Shown here: in pieces, positions 15,261 through 24,430 of the stretch | Layout of the letters: the number at the start of each line of letters is the position of its first letter | Numbering within the stretch: position 1 is the stretch's first letter | NCBI GenBank assembly: GCA_028287115.1 | Contig: JAQBQF010000116.1 | Coordinates: forward strand, 27,248-91,247 | Source: Myxococcales bacterium | GTDB lineage: Bacteria > Myxococcota_A > Polyangia > Haliangiales > Haliangiaceae | Reading direction: 5' to 3' | Length of the DNA: 64,000 nt | Translations under genes and position numbers: made by a program | Notes under the pieces: model-generated | What the model saw: the letters and a program-made list of their open reading frames with translations, nothing else | Told to the model about the DNA's origin: nothing | Databases searched by the model: none

Positions 15261-17408
15261 GTGTCAGTTTACACCCTGCTCGCGTTTGCGGTGGCGGCGT
15301 GTGGCGTGCCCGAGGGTGAGTACTTCGGTCACATTCCCGACGACATCGACCCGCATCAGTTGCGCTGGTGCAACCAAGGTGAGCCCGATCATCTCGATCC
15401 GGTGCGCGCATCGAGCACGGTCTCGGCGCCGATGATCCTCATGCTGTTCGACGGGCTCACGACCTACAACCCCGACGGCTTGCCGGTCGCGAGCCTCGCT
15501 ACCAGTTGGGACATCTCGGACGATCTCCGAACGTACACGTTTCATCTCCGGCGCGATGCGCGGTGGTCGAACGGGCGCGGCGTGACGGCCTACGATGTTG
15601 CATACACGGCGATGCGTGTGGCGAATCGCCTCACGGCCTCTCCCAACGCGGACAACATTCAAACGGTGAAGAACGTGATGGCGTACCTGACGCGCACCGT
15701 CGCGCAGCTCCGTCGCGATGCCGGACCTTATCGCGCCGGTGAGATCGTCGAGGTGTTGTGGTCGCCCACCGAAGCGCCCGACCTCGATGCTCGCGCCGCG
15801 ACGCACACGCTTGCGCTACGCGATCTCGGTGCTCCCGAAACCGCGGCGTATGCGCAGGTGCCTCCGGGGATCCAGGTCTCGGTGGTCGAGCGCACCGGCC
15901 AGCGCGCGACACCGCCGTCTCCGGACGGCCAGCCATGGGCGTATGTCTACTGGCAGCGCGACGCTGAAGGCGTCTACGGCTGGGTCCATGCAGACGAGCT
16001 CACCGTCGAGCCGAACGCGGACATGCAGCTGCTGGTTCGTCGTGTCACCGCGAAGAATCGACCCGGCGGCGCAGGCTCGATCGCCGAGCTTGCAGCCGAC
16101 GAGCTCGCTCCGCGACCACCGGTCTACGTGCGCGGCCGGGACCTCACGGCATCGACGGACGTCCTCGGGGTCAGCGTGCCCGATCCGTACACGATCGTGT
16201 TCGAGTGCGCGGATCCGACGCCCTATCTGTTGGCGCTCACTGCGAACCGCGCGTTGCGCACGACGCCGATCGAAGCCGTGTCGCGCTGGCCAAGTCGCTG
16301 GACGCAGCCGGACCGGATCATCACATCCGGTCCGATGCACCTGACGGAATGGAAAGATCGCGATCACCTGACGTTCGTCCGCTCGAAGACGTACTGGAAC
16401 CCGAGCGAGGTCAAGCTCGATCGGATCATCGCGATCTCGATGGACGACCAGGCCGCGACGACAAATTACTATTTCACCGGCGGCTGCGACGCGACCGCGA
16501 CCAATACGATTCCGTCGACGTATCTCCCGGCGCTCAACGGTGAGCTGCGCGGCACCACATACAAGGATTACAGCGTCGCGCCGTATCTCGCGGTCTACTT
16601 CGCGCAGATCAACACGAAGGTCGTGACCAACCGCCACCTGCGGCGTGCGCTCGGGTTTGCGATCGATCGGAGGCCCGTCCCGCGATTCATGCATGGCGGA
16701 GAGATGCCGACCGCCGTGTTGACGCCCGGGACGCCGATCAAGTCGCTCGGCGATGCCGACCTCGCCGCGTGTGGTGTCACCCGCGACACGCCGGGCCTCG
16801 CGATGGTGATGCAGAGCGGCGAGCTGTGTTACGTGCCACCGCCGGGGCTCGATTACGATCTCGCGAAGGCCAAGCAAGAGCTGGAGCTGGCGCGCCAGGA
16901 GCTCGGGACGCTCCCCGAGCTGACGTACCTCTACAACTCGGGCAACGAGGCTCACAAACAAATCGCGGAGTATCTCCAGTCGTCGTGGAAGGCGGTTGGC
17001 CTCGACGTGCGGATCGAGTCGATGGAGTGGAACTCGATGCTCGACGCGACGCGCACCGGCAAGTTTCAGCTGCTGCGGTTTGGCGCGGCCGGTCAGCTCG
17101 CCGATACGGAAGGCGAGTTTCTGCCGACATTTCGCTGCGCGTCGCCGGATAATCGTTCGAAGTGGTGCAACCCGCAGTTCGAGTCGCTGATGGAAGAGGC
17201 GCGCACGATGCGCGACCGCAAGGCACGTAATGCGAAGGTTCGCGAGGCAGAGAGCGTGCTGCTCGAAGATGCGCCGGTGCTGCCGATCTATGTCTACACG
17301 CAGAAGCATCTGATCAAGCCGTACGTCCGCGACTACCCGGTCAACCTCGTCGATCAACCTCCGTTGTGGCGCGCGTGGATCGATCCGGACTGGGAGCACC
17401 ACCGGTGA
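15261..17408 (+). CDS. Peptide/nickel-type ABC importer substrate-binding lipoprotein with inserted SH3-like segment
   Basis: 715 residues from a GTG at 15261, which gives a lipoprotein signal with lipobox VAAC (Cys14). Family features of SBP_bac_5 are GEPDHLDPVRASS near the N-terminus, FDGLTTYNPDG and LATSWDISDDLRTYTFHLRRDARWSNG. The protein is about 180 residues longer than usual. The extra piece (about 140-300) interrupts the family pattern and contains a SH3-like segment, PWAYVYWQRDAEGVYGWVHADEL. The protein delivers a ligand to the permeases encoded next (GTGA overlap). The ligand is unknown. The start codon lies one base from that of the divergent kinase gene; a start at 15225 is possible but would overlap it by 35 bases. 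Confidence 0.88.
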   Translation: MSVYTLLAFAVAACGVPEGEYFGHIPDDIDPHQLRWCNQGEPDHLDPVRASSTVSAPMILMLFDGLTTYNPDGLPVASLATSWDISDDLRTYTFHLRRDARWSNGRGVTAYDVAYTAMRVANRLTASPNADNIQTVKNVMAYLTRTVAQLRRDAGPYRAGEIVEVLWSPTEAPDLDARAATHTLALRDLGAPETAAYAQVPPGIQVSVVERTGQRATPPSPDGQPWAYVYWQRDAEGVYGWVHADELTVEPNADMQLLVRRVTAKNRPGGAGSIAELAADELAPRPPVYVRGRDLTASTDVLGVSVPDPYTIVFECADPTPYLLALTANRALRTTPIEAVSRWPSRWTQPDRIITSGPMHLTEWKDRDHLTFVRSKTYWNPSEVKLDRIIAISMDDQAATTNYYFTGGCDATATNTIPSTYLPALNGELRGTTYKDYSVAPYLAVYFAQINTKVVTNRHLRRALGFAIDRRPVPRFMHGGEMPTAVLTPGTPIKSLGDADLAACGVTRDTPGLAMVMQSGELCYVPPPGLDYDLAKAKQELELARQELGTLPELTYLYNSGNEAHKQIAEYLQSSWKAVGLDVRIESMEWNSMLDATRTGKFQLLRFGAAGQLADTEGEFLPTFRCASPDNRSKWCNPQFESLMEEARTMRDRKARNAKVREAESVLLEDAPVLPIYVYTQKHLIKPYVRDYPVNLVDQPPLWRAWIDPDWEHHR

Positions 17409-18325
17409 TCCGGTTCTTGCTCGGTCGGTTCGTCAGCGCGGTGGTCGTGATCTGGATCGTCGCGACGATGAGCTTTCTGCTGCTCCACGCGGCGCCGGGC
17501 GGGCCGTTCGATACCGATCAGAAGCGATCGGTTGCCGTCCAGCGCGCGATGGAGGATCGTTACGGCCTCCACGATCCGCTGTGGGAGCAGTACGTGCGCG
17601 AAATCGGAAACCTCGCGCGCGGCGATCTCGGTGATTCGATGACGCACGACGAGTCCGTCGGTCATCTGATCGCCACGCATTTTCCGGTCAGTGCCGCGAT
17701 CGGCCTGATCGGCATGCTCACCGCGATCATCCTCGGCGTCGCAATCGGCGTGGCCTCGGCGTCGCGACGTAACACGTGGGTCGATTACGTGCTGATGACG
17801 CTCGCGCTCGTCGGGATCTCGATCCCTTCGTTCGTGCTCGGGCCGCTGCTCGTCGCTGCGTTCTCGATGAAGCTCGGGATCCTGCCGCCGGCGCGGATCG
17901 CGGGCGTCGGCTCGTACATCTTGCCCGCGTTGACGCTCGGCATGATCTACATCGGCACGATCGCGCGTCTGACTCGCGGCGGCATGCTCGAGACACTCGG
18001 CCAGGACTTCGTGCGAACCGCGCGCGCGAAAGGTCTGCCCGAGCGGCGCGTGTTGTGGAAGCATGCGTTGCGCGTCGGCATCGTGCCGGTCGTGACGTAT
18101 CTCGGTCCCGCGACGGCCGCGATGATCTCGGGCTCGTTCGTCGTCGAGAAGATCTTTCAGATCCCCGGACTCGGTACCTATTTCATCCAGAGCATCGCGA
18201 CGCGCGACTATCCCGTGCTCACCGGTGTGTTCGTGTTCTACGCCGCGCTGCTCGTGCTGCTGAACCTCGTCGTCGACATCGTCTACGGCATGCTCGATCC
18301 CAGGATCCGAGAGGCGCGCGGATGA
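17405..18325 (+). CDS. ABC transporter permease, DppB/OppB type
   Basis: 306 residues with about six membrane helices and an N-terminus of the DppB type (MIRFLLGRF..., then LLLHAAPGGPFD). The EAA loop appears around FVRTARAKGLPERRVLWKHALR (about residues 201-222), and PGLGTYFIQSIATRDYPVL matches the family C-terminal half. It forms the transmembrane channel with the following DppC-type subunit. It starts at GTG 17405, overlapping the upstream stop by four bases. The ATP-binding subunits usually found in such operons are absent here. Confidence 0.93.
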   Translation: MIRFLLGRFVSAVVVIWIVATMSFLLLHAAPGGPFDTDQKRSVAVQRAMEDRYGLHDPLWEQYVREIGNLARGDLGDSMTHDESVGHLIATHFPVSAAIGLIGMLTAIILGVAIGVASASRRNTWVDYVLMTLALVGISIPSFVLGPLLVAAFSMKLGILPPARIAGVGSYILPALTLGMIYIGTIARLTRGGMLETLGQDFVRTARAKGLPERRVLWKHALRVGIVPVVTYLGPATAAMISGSFVVEKIFQIPGLGTYFIQSIATRDYPVLTGVFVFYAALLVLLNLVVDIVYGMLDPRIREARG

Positions 18326-19167
18326 TCAACGCGTGGCAGCGGCTGCGCCGCAACAAGATGGCCGTCGTGTGCGGCACGATCTTCGTGCTCGTCGCGTTGT
18401 TCTGCTATCTCGGGCCGTTCGTCGCGGCTGCGTTCGGCTTGGATCCGACGACGATCCATGCAGATCTCGGCCCGCGGCCTCCATCGTGGTCTCACTGGTT
18501 TGGCACGGATACGCTCGGCCGCGACATGTTCGTGCGCGTGATGATCGGCGGCCGGATCGCGATCCTCGTTGCGGTCGTGACGACCTCGATCGCGCTCGTG
18601 ATCGGTGTGACGTACGGAGCGATCGCCGCGTACGCCGGTGGCCGCATCGACAACGTGATGATGCGCATCGTCGACACCCTCTACGGCCTTCCGACGATCG
18701 TGTTCATCATCGTCGTGATGGCGACGTTCAACACGAAGTCGCTGACGGCGCTGTTCGCGTTGATCGGCGCGATCTCGTGGCTGACGATGGCGCGGATCGT
18801 TCGCGGTCAGGTGCTCAGCATCCGGCATCGCGAGTTCGTCGAGGCCGCGCGCGCGCTCGGCGTGCCACCGGCGCGGATCCTGTTCCGGCACATCGTGCCC
18901 AGCGCCCTCGGACCGGTGATCGTCTACGCAACGCTCGCGCTGCCGCAGGTGATGCTGACCGAGGCCTTCTTGTCGTTCCTGGGGCTCGGTGTCCAGGCGC
19001 CGCTCGCGTCGTGGGGAACGCTCGTCACCGAGGGAAGCTCGCAGATCGTCGTCTATCCGTGGATGCTCGTCTACCCGGGGCTCGTCATGGCGATCACCGT
19101 GATGTCGCTCAACTTCCTCGGCGACGGTCTTCGTGACGCGCTCGATCCACACACGCGCAAGGTCTGA
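18322..19167 (+). CDS. ABC transporter permease, DppC/OppC type
   Basis: 281 residues with an N-terminal helix (residues 11-30) and a typical DppC core: HWFGTDTLGRDMFVRVMIGGRIAI, the EAA-loop region FVEAARALGVPPARILFRHIVP, and FLSFLGLGVQAPLASWGTL. It pairs with the upstream permease; the start overlaps its stop (ATGA at 18322). The small Cys-rich lipoprotein gene follows after 13 bp. The substrate remains unknown, and the ATPases are expected elsewhere in the genome. Confidence 0.93.
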   Translation: MINAWQRLRRNKMAVVCGTIFVLVALFCYLGPFVAAAFGLDPTTIHADLGPRPPSWSHWFGTDTLGRDMFVRVMIGGRIAILVAVVTTSIALVIGVTYGAIAAYAGGRIDNVMMRIVDTLYGLPTIVFIIVVMATFNTKSLTALFALIGAISWLTMARIVRGQVLSIRHREFVEAARALGVPPARILFRHIVPSALGPVIVYATLALPQVMLTEAFLSFLGLGVQAPLASWGTLVTEGSSQIVVYPWMLVYPGLVMAITVMSLNFLGDGLRDALDPHTRKV

Positions 19168-19180
19168 CTATAATCACGTC

Positions 19181-19435
19181 ATGGCCCGCTGGTTCCTGTT
19201 CGCCGCTCTGCTCGCTGCCTGCACGCAGCCGCGCAGCGATCGCTGCAGGCGGATCTGCACGCGCGAAGCCGAGTGCGTGACCTCGACCAACAGCTCGATC
19301 CCCTTCGACGAAAAAGAATGCATCGCCGCGTGCTCGGCGCTCGAGGCGGACACCGATAACCTCGCCAAGGTGAAGAAGCACGACGAATGCGTGTCGAAGA
19401 ATCAGGCGTGCAGCGCCGTCCTCGAGTGTCAGTGA
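19181..19435 (+). CDS. Small Cys-rich lipoprotein
   Basis: 84 residues with a lipoprotein signal (MARWFLFAALLAAC, Cys14) followed by a compact segment with seven further Cys residues (CRRICTREAEC, ECIAAC, ECVSKNQACSAVLEC), suggesting a disulfide-bonded domain. Myxobacterial proteins of this type are common and unassigned. It lies 13 bp after the importer permease gene, so it is probably part of the same transcript. The frame extends upstream but into the permease gene, so the ATG at 19181 is preferred. Confidence 0.7.
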   Translation: MARWFLFAALLAACTQPRSDRCRRICTREAECVTSTNSSIPFDEKECIAACSALEADTDNLAKVKKHDECVSKNQACSAVLECQ

Positions 19436-19437
19436 CG

Positions 19438-19491
19438 ATCCCCCTCCGGGGATTCCGCGGCGTCATCCCCCTCCGGGGATTCCGCGGCGTC
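19438..19491. repeat. Two perfect tandem copies of a 27-bp palindromic unit
   Basis: The unit is present twice without a gap (19438-19464 and 19465-19491). Each holds CCCC-TCC-GGGG, able to form a small hairpin, followed by ATTCCGCGGCGTC. A third, diverged copy (22 of 27 bases) sits at 34901-34927. It lies between two convergent genes, and the second copy overlaps the stop of the minus-strand gene. It may be a REP-like element or a double terminator. Confidence 0.75.
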
Positions 19492-19777
19492 ACAGGTCTT
19501 CGGCGGTCTTCAGGATCTCGACGATAAAGTCGCGGCGGACGCGGACGAGGCTCGTCAGCTGGGCAAATCGCGTGACGTCGATCCGGATCTCGTCGTTGCT
19601 CGGGCGCTCGGCCATGATGTCGTCGGCCTTGCCCATATCGATGACGCACGTCTTATTCTGCTTGCGCGCGCGGGCGCAATCATCGGTGTGCATCGCGCTC
19701 GCGTCGCGAGCAGGCGTCGGGTCGGCGTTGGCGAGAGAAGGGCCACAGAGGAGGACGATCACGAAGAAGCTGCGCAT
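19490..19777 (-). CDS. Small secreted protein of unknown function
   Basis: 95 residues with a signal peptide (MRSFFVIVLLCGPSLANA, cleavage about 18) and a short mature part with two Cys residues (DDCARARKQNKTCVIDMG) and an amphipathic C-terminal helix (FIVEILKTAEDL). It is not recognised. The start at 19777 is chosen for the signal peptide, although the frame continues upstream. It converges on the Cys-rich lipoprotein gene across the 27-bp repeats. Confidence 0.6.
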   Translation of the reverse strand: MRSFFVIVLLCGPSLANADPTPARDASAMHTDDCARARKQNKTCVIDMGKADDIMAERPSNDEIRIDVTRFAQLTSLVRVRRDFIVEILKTAEDL

Positions 19778-19924
19778 ACCGGGCAGACACCCTCGCTCCG
19801 CGGCGGTTGCTTCGGGAAGTGGCCTTCTCTCACAGTGTGGTCGAGTCACTACATCGCGAGATCCGTGAACCCCGCGGAATCTCCCGGTCTCCACCTGGAA
19901 CGACCATTGCTGTGAATCCGGGCG

Positions 19925-20890
19925 ATGACGCGCGCCCTCATGGCGACCCTTCTCACCGGGATCCTGATGGCCGGCTGCGGCGCGCAATGGCCGAGCCACA
20001 CGACGATGGCCGCCGATCGCGGCTTCTTGGCCAAGCAGAAGCAGGTCCATACGGTCGACGTCTTGCCGATGCGCCTCGAGCTATGGACGGGTGCGGGGTA
20101 CGACGCGAACGTCGAGGAGCTGCGCTCGGGAGCCGAGACCCGGATCATGAACACGGCGCTGTCGACACTCGCGGAACGGAACTACGCGGTCGCCGCGGTG
20201 ATCGATTGGGACGGTAACGCGGCCGGCGGCAACGTCAATGCGCTGGCGAAATCCGAGCTGATGGCGACGCTCGCGGCACTCTCGAGGTACGGCGCAACCG
20301 TGGCGGAACATCCCGGCGAGGTGCCGATTCCATTCTTGCCGGCACGGCTCGGTACGGGCACGAACAGTGACGCGACCCTGTTCGTGGGCGGCTGGGCATT
20401 CGTCGGGACGCCGCAAGAGAGCACCGCGAGCAAGGTGGCAAAAGGTGTCGCGATCGGTCTCTTGATCGTGACCGCGGTCGTCGTGATTGCCGTCGCTGTT
20501 GAAGCGCTCGGCGCAGGCGACAAGCACGAGAGTCGTTCTCACGGTCGCGAGCAGGTTCGCGATCATCGCGGGGGCGACGGCGAGTCGAGCCTTGCGACGC
20601 GCGGCTCGAGCGCGAGTAGCCGAGGCATTACCTTCGGCGCGGAGACCGCGGTCGACGTGATCGACGCATTCGGTCGCACGGCCGAGCTCGCGGCTCAGAT
20701 GGACTGGTCACAAGATGAGGCGCTGCCCCACGAAGGCGACTCGCAGATGTATCTGGAGATGACGCTCGTCGATAATCGCAGTGGCCTCACGCTCTGGCAC
20801 GTCCACCAGCAGTTCCCCGCGAATGCGGCCGGCTCCGACGACGTCGACCGCGTGGCCCACACGATGCTCGCGAGCTTGCCGGCGAACTAA
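19925..20890 (+). CDS. Lipoprotein of unknown function with internal hydrophobic segment
   Basis: 321 residues: lipoprotein signal (MTRALMATLLTGILMAGC, Cys18), an N-terminal domain with DVLPMRLELWTGAGYDANVEELRS, a hydrophobic stretch (about 180-195, GLLIVTAVVVIAVAVEAL), a charged His/Arg-rich linker (about 200-225) and a C-terminal portion ending in an SGLTLWHVHQQFPAN segment. The pattern suggests an outer-membrane-associated lipoprotein; the family is unknown. Its stop overlaps the end of the minus-strand gene at 20887 by four bases. Confidence 0.75.
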   Translation: MTRALMATLLTGILMAGCGAQWPSHTTMAADRGFLAKQKQVHTVDVLPMRLELWTGAGYDANVEELRSGAETRIMNTALSTLAERNYAVAAVIDWDGNAAGGNVNALAKSELMATLAALSRYGATVAEHPGEVPIPFLPARLGTGTNSDATLFVGGWAFVGTPQESTASKVAKGVAIGLLIVTAVVVIAVAVEALGAGDKHESRSHGREQVRDHRGGDGESSLATRGSSASSRGITFGAETAVDVIDAFGRTAELAAQMDWSQDEALPHEGDSQMYLEMTLVDNRSGLTLWHVHQQFPANAAGSDDVDRVAHTMLASLPAN

Positions 20891-21312
20891 TCTTCGCGAC
20901 GCTCGGCGAGCTTGCGACGATCTTCGCGCCACTTCGCAAAGTGCCGCTCGATGACCTCGCGTTCCGCCCGTGCGCGCGCGAGGACTCGGCGCGCTTCGTC
21001 GATCACGCCGACTCGTTGGTGGTGAGCGGCGCTCGCACGGAGCTCTTCGGCGATCGCATCTGCGAGATCGCGCCGCCGCCTCGCGATATAACGCTCGGCG
21101 AGCAGCCGTGTCCGCAGGCTGGTCTGGTCGCAGGCAACCGCCGCCGCGAGCGCGCTGCGAGCACGCGCGACACGCGAGATCGCCGCTGCCAGAGCGATTT
21201 CGGTCGTGCGAGCATCACCGACCGCGACGGCCAGATCGCCACGTTTCACGCGTTCGGTGCGCGTGCGTGCATCATGGACCGGAGCGAGGCGGTAGCGGTC
21301 GTCGGGGACCAC
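20887..21312 (-). CDS. Helical, Arg/Ala-rich protein, possibly coiled coil
   Basis: About 141 residues, rich in Ala, Arg and Glu with long helical runs (LAAAISRVARARSALAAAVA, AREREVIERHFAKW-like end) and no membrane helix. Size and the basic coiled-coil end are reminiscent of FliJ/YscO-like stalk proteins, but no signature is certain and no secretion genes are nearby. The start codon as read is GTG at 21312; a start further in is possible. The complementary strand also carries an open frame reaching into the kinase gene, so the coding status rests on composition only. Confidence 0.45.
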   Translation of the reverse strand: MVPDDRYRLAPVHDARTRTERVKRGDLAVAVGDARTTEIALAAAISRVARARSALAAAVACDQTSLRTRLLAERYIARRRRDLADAIAEELRASAAHHQRVGVIDEARRVLARARAEREVIERHFAKWREDRRKLAERRED

Positions 21313-21336
21313 ATCGCGATGTTACACTGCCGGCGA

Positions 21337-22908
21337 ATGGTCCACGCGGGCGATGCGCCGATCGACCGGTACGTCGTGCTCGAGCATCTGTCCGAGGGTG
21401 GGATGGGTGCGATCTACGTCGGCAAGAAGCTCGGGGCCGGCGGGTTCGAGATGGAAGTCGTCCTGAAGCAGCTGCTTCCGGAATTCACGCAGCAAGAAGA
21501 GTTCATCGACTTGTTCCTGCGTGAAGCGAAGCTGTCCGCGACGCTCGATCACGCGAACATCGTCCACACGATCGATCTCGTCACGGCAGGCAACGAGTAC
21601 TTCATCGTGATGGAGTACTTGCCCGGCGGCGATCTGCGCACGCTGCTCAAGAAGGCGAAGCATCGCGGCAAGCGGTTCTCCCCGGCGGCGGCGATCTACA
21701 TCTCGCGCGAGGTGCTGTCTGCACTGTCGTACGCCCACAGCAAGCGCGACTTCGAAGGCAAGCCGCTGCGGCTCATTCACCGTGATGTCTCGCCGTCGAA
21801 CATCCTGTTGTCGTACGCGGGCGAGGTGAAGCTGACGGACTTCGGGATCGCGAAGGCCGCGACTCACACGTCGCTGTTCTACAAGGTGAAGGGAAAGATC
21901 GGCTACATGTCGCCCGAGCAGGCGAAGAGCGAGCCGCTCGATCACCGCAGCGATCTCTACTCGCTCGCGGTGTGCATGTACGAGATCCTCACCGGAGAGC
22001 GCCTGTTCGTCGCCGCCGGTTTGACGACGAGTGCCGACGAGATTTATTCGCAACCGGTGCCGCAGTTGTCGAAGAAAGTGCCGGTGCCGCCGGAGCTCGA
22101 TCAGATCATGGCGCGTGCGTTGTCGATCGATCCCAACGCGCGCTACCAGACCGCCGGTGAGCTGCAGGAAGCGCTCATGCGATGTGCGCATCGCAATGGC
22201 CTGCTGATGTCCGCGCCCGAGCTCGCGAAGGAGCTGCGCGACGCGTGCGGCCCGACCGACGCCTGGCGCGGCGACGAAGACGACGACGATCTCGGCTACG
22301 TCAAGCGCGCCGGGACCGAGGTCTACGACGCCGGCGAGGATGAAGACGAAGAGGATGCGGACGATCTCGCGATCCCAGCCTCGGGACCGTTCGCGATCCA
22401 CAACCTCTCCGCGCGCGCGAAGTTGCCTCCACCGCGGCCGCCTCCGGTGCGGCCGAAGACCGAGATCGACAAGTTCAACGGCATCGAGATGACGTCCATC
22501 ATCAACATGATGGATCTCGAGAGCAAAGAAGGCGCCGATCCGCTCGTCGATCTGAACGCGGCGCCATCGCTCGATTCCGGACCGCGTCTGCTCGATTCGG
22601 CTCCGCGCGAGCTGGCATCCGATCCGAACTTGCTACCGCCGCCGGAGCGCGGTGTGCCTGCGCTGCCGCCACCGTTTCGTCAGGGCACGCCCGAGCCGCT
22701 CGCTCCCTCGGCGATGCTGGCGAATCCTCGTCGATCGAGCACACAACACCCGCAGCGGAAGAGCTCGACCGCGCACGGTGCCGCCGAAGAGAAGTCGCTG
22801 AGGTCGTGGATGGTGATCGTCGCCATCCTGGTAGCCGCCGCGATCGCCGCCGGCATCGTCGCGATGTCGGGGCCGGACGTCTCGCCCCAACACGTAGACG
22901 GAAAGTAG
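21337..22908 (+). CDS. Membrane-anchored Ser/Thr protein kinase
   Basis: 523 residues from the ATG at 21337 (18 bp after an alternative ATG at 21319). The kinase domain (about 10-290) is complete: EGGMGAIYVGKK, REAKLSATLDH with the helix-C Glu, HRDVSPSN and DFGIAKA, then YMSPEQAK. A Pro/Asp-rich disordered region follows (about 310-470, with acidic repeats and PPPRPPPVRPK). A single membrane helix (about 488-508) leaves only about 15 residues outside, so it has no large sensor domain. An in-frame extension upstream lies opposite another gene and is not needed. The FHA-sigma54 activator follows 88 bp downstream, a natural partner for a kinase. Confidence 0.9.
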   Translation: MVHAGDAPIDRYVVLEHLSEGGMGAIYVGKKLGAGGFEMEVVLKQLLPEFTQQEEFIDLFLREAKLSATLDHANIVHTIDLVTAGNEYFIVMEYLPGGDLRTLLKKAKHRGKRFSPAAAIYISREVLSALSYAHSKRDFEGKPLRLIHRDVSPSNILLSYAGEVKLTDFGIAKAATHTSLFYKVKGKIGYMSPEQAKSEPLDHRSDLYSLAVCMYEILTGERLFVAAGLTTSADEIYSQPVPQLSKKVPVPPELDQIMARALSIDPNARYQTAGELQEALMRCAHRNGLLMSAPELAKELRDACGPTDAWRGDEDDDDLGYVKRAGTEVYDAGEDEDEEDADDLAIPASGPFAIHNLSARAKLPPPRPPPVRPKTEIDKFNGIEMTSIINMMDLESKEGADPLVDLNAAPSLDSGPRLLDSAPRELASDPNLLPPPERGVPALPPPFRQGTPEPLAPSAMLANPRRSSTQHPQRKSSTAHGAAEEKSLRSWMVIVAILVAAAIAAGIVAMSGPDVSPQHVDGK

Positions 22909-22996
22909 CGCGATCGTTGATAGAGAGGAGGGGTGGGGGGATAGACACCAGGGACCCAGCGGGGCTACCATCGTAACGAGCCGGTCCGGATTAAAG

Positions 22997-24361
<1,365 letters not shown>

Positions 24362-24409
24362 TCGACGACCCGCTTGGAGCGGATCCGCGCGTCGGTGCCG
24401 GCGCGACCT

Positions 24410-24425
24410 GTGCACCGAGGTGCAC
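24410..24425. other. Short palindrome between convergent genes
   Basis: GTGCACC (24410-24416), GA, GGTGCAC (24419-24425): a near-perfect 16-bp palindrome between two converging genes. No U-tract is visible, so it is not a clear intrinsic terminator. Confidence 0.3.
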
Positions 24426-24430
24426 GTTCG

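Noticed and set aside
15816..17402. 528-residue minus-strand open frame opposite the ABC binding protein
   Set aside because: Arg-rich shadow; the binding protein has lipobox and family motifs.
20941..21336. N-terminal extension of the membrane kinase
   Set aside because: The extension lies opposite another candidate gene and has no family similarity; the kinase family starts near the ATG at 21337.
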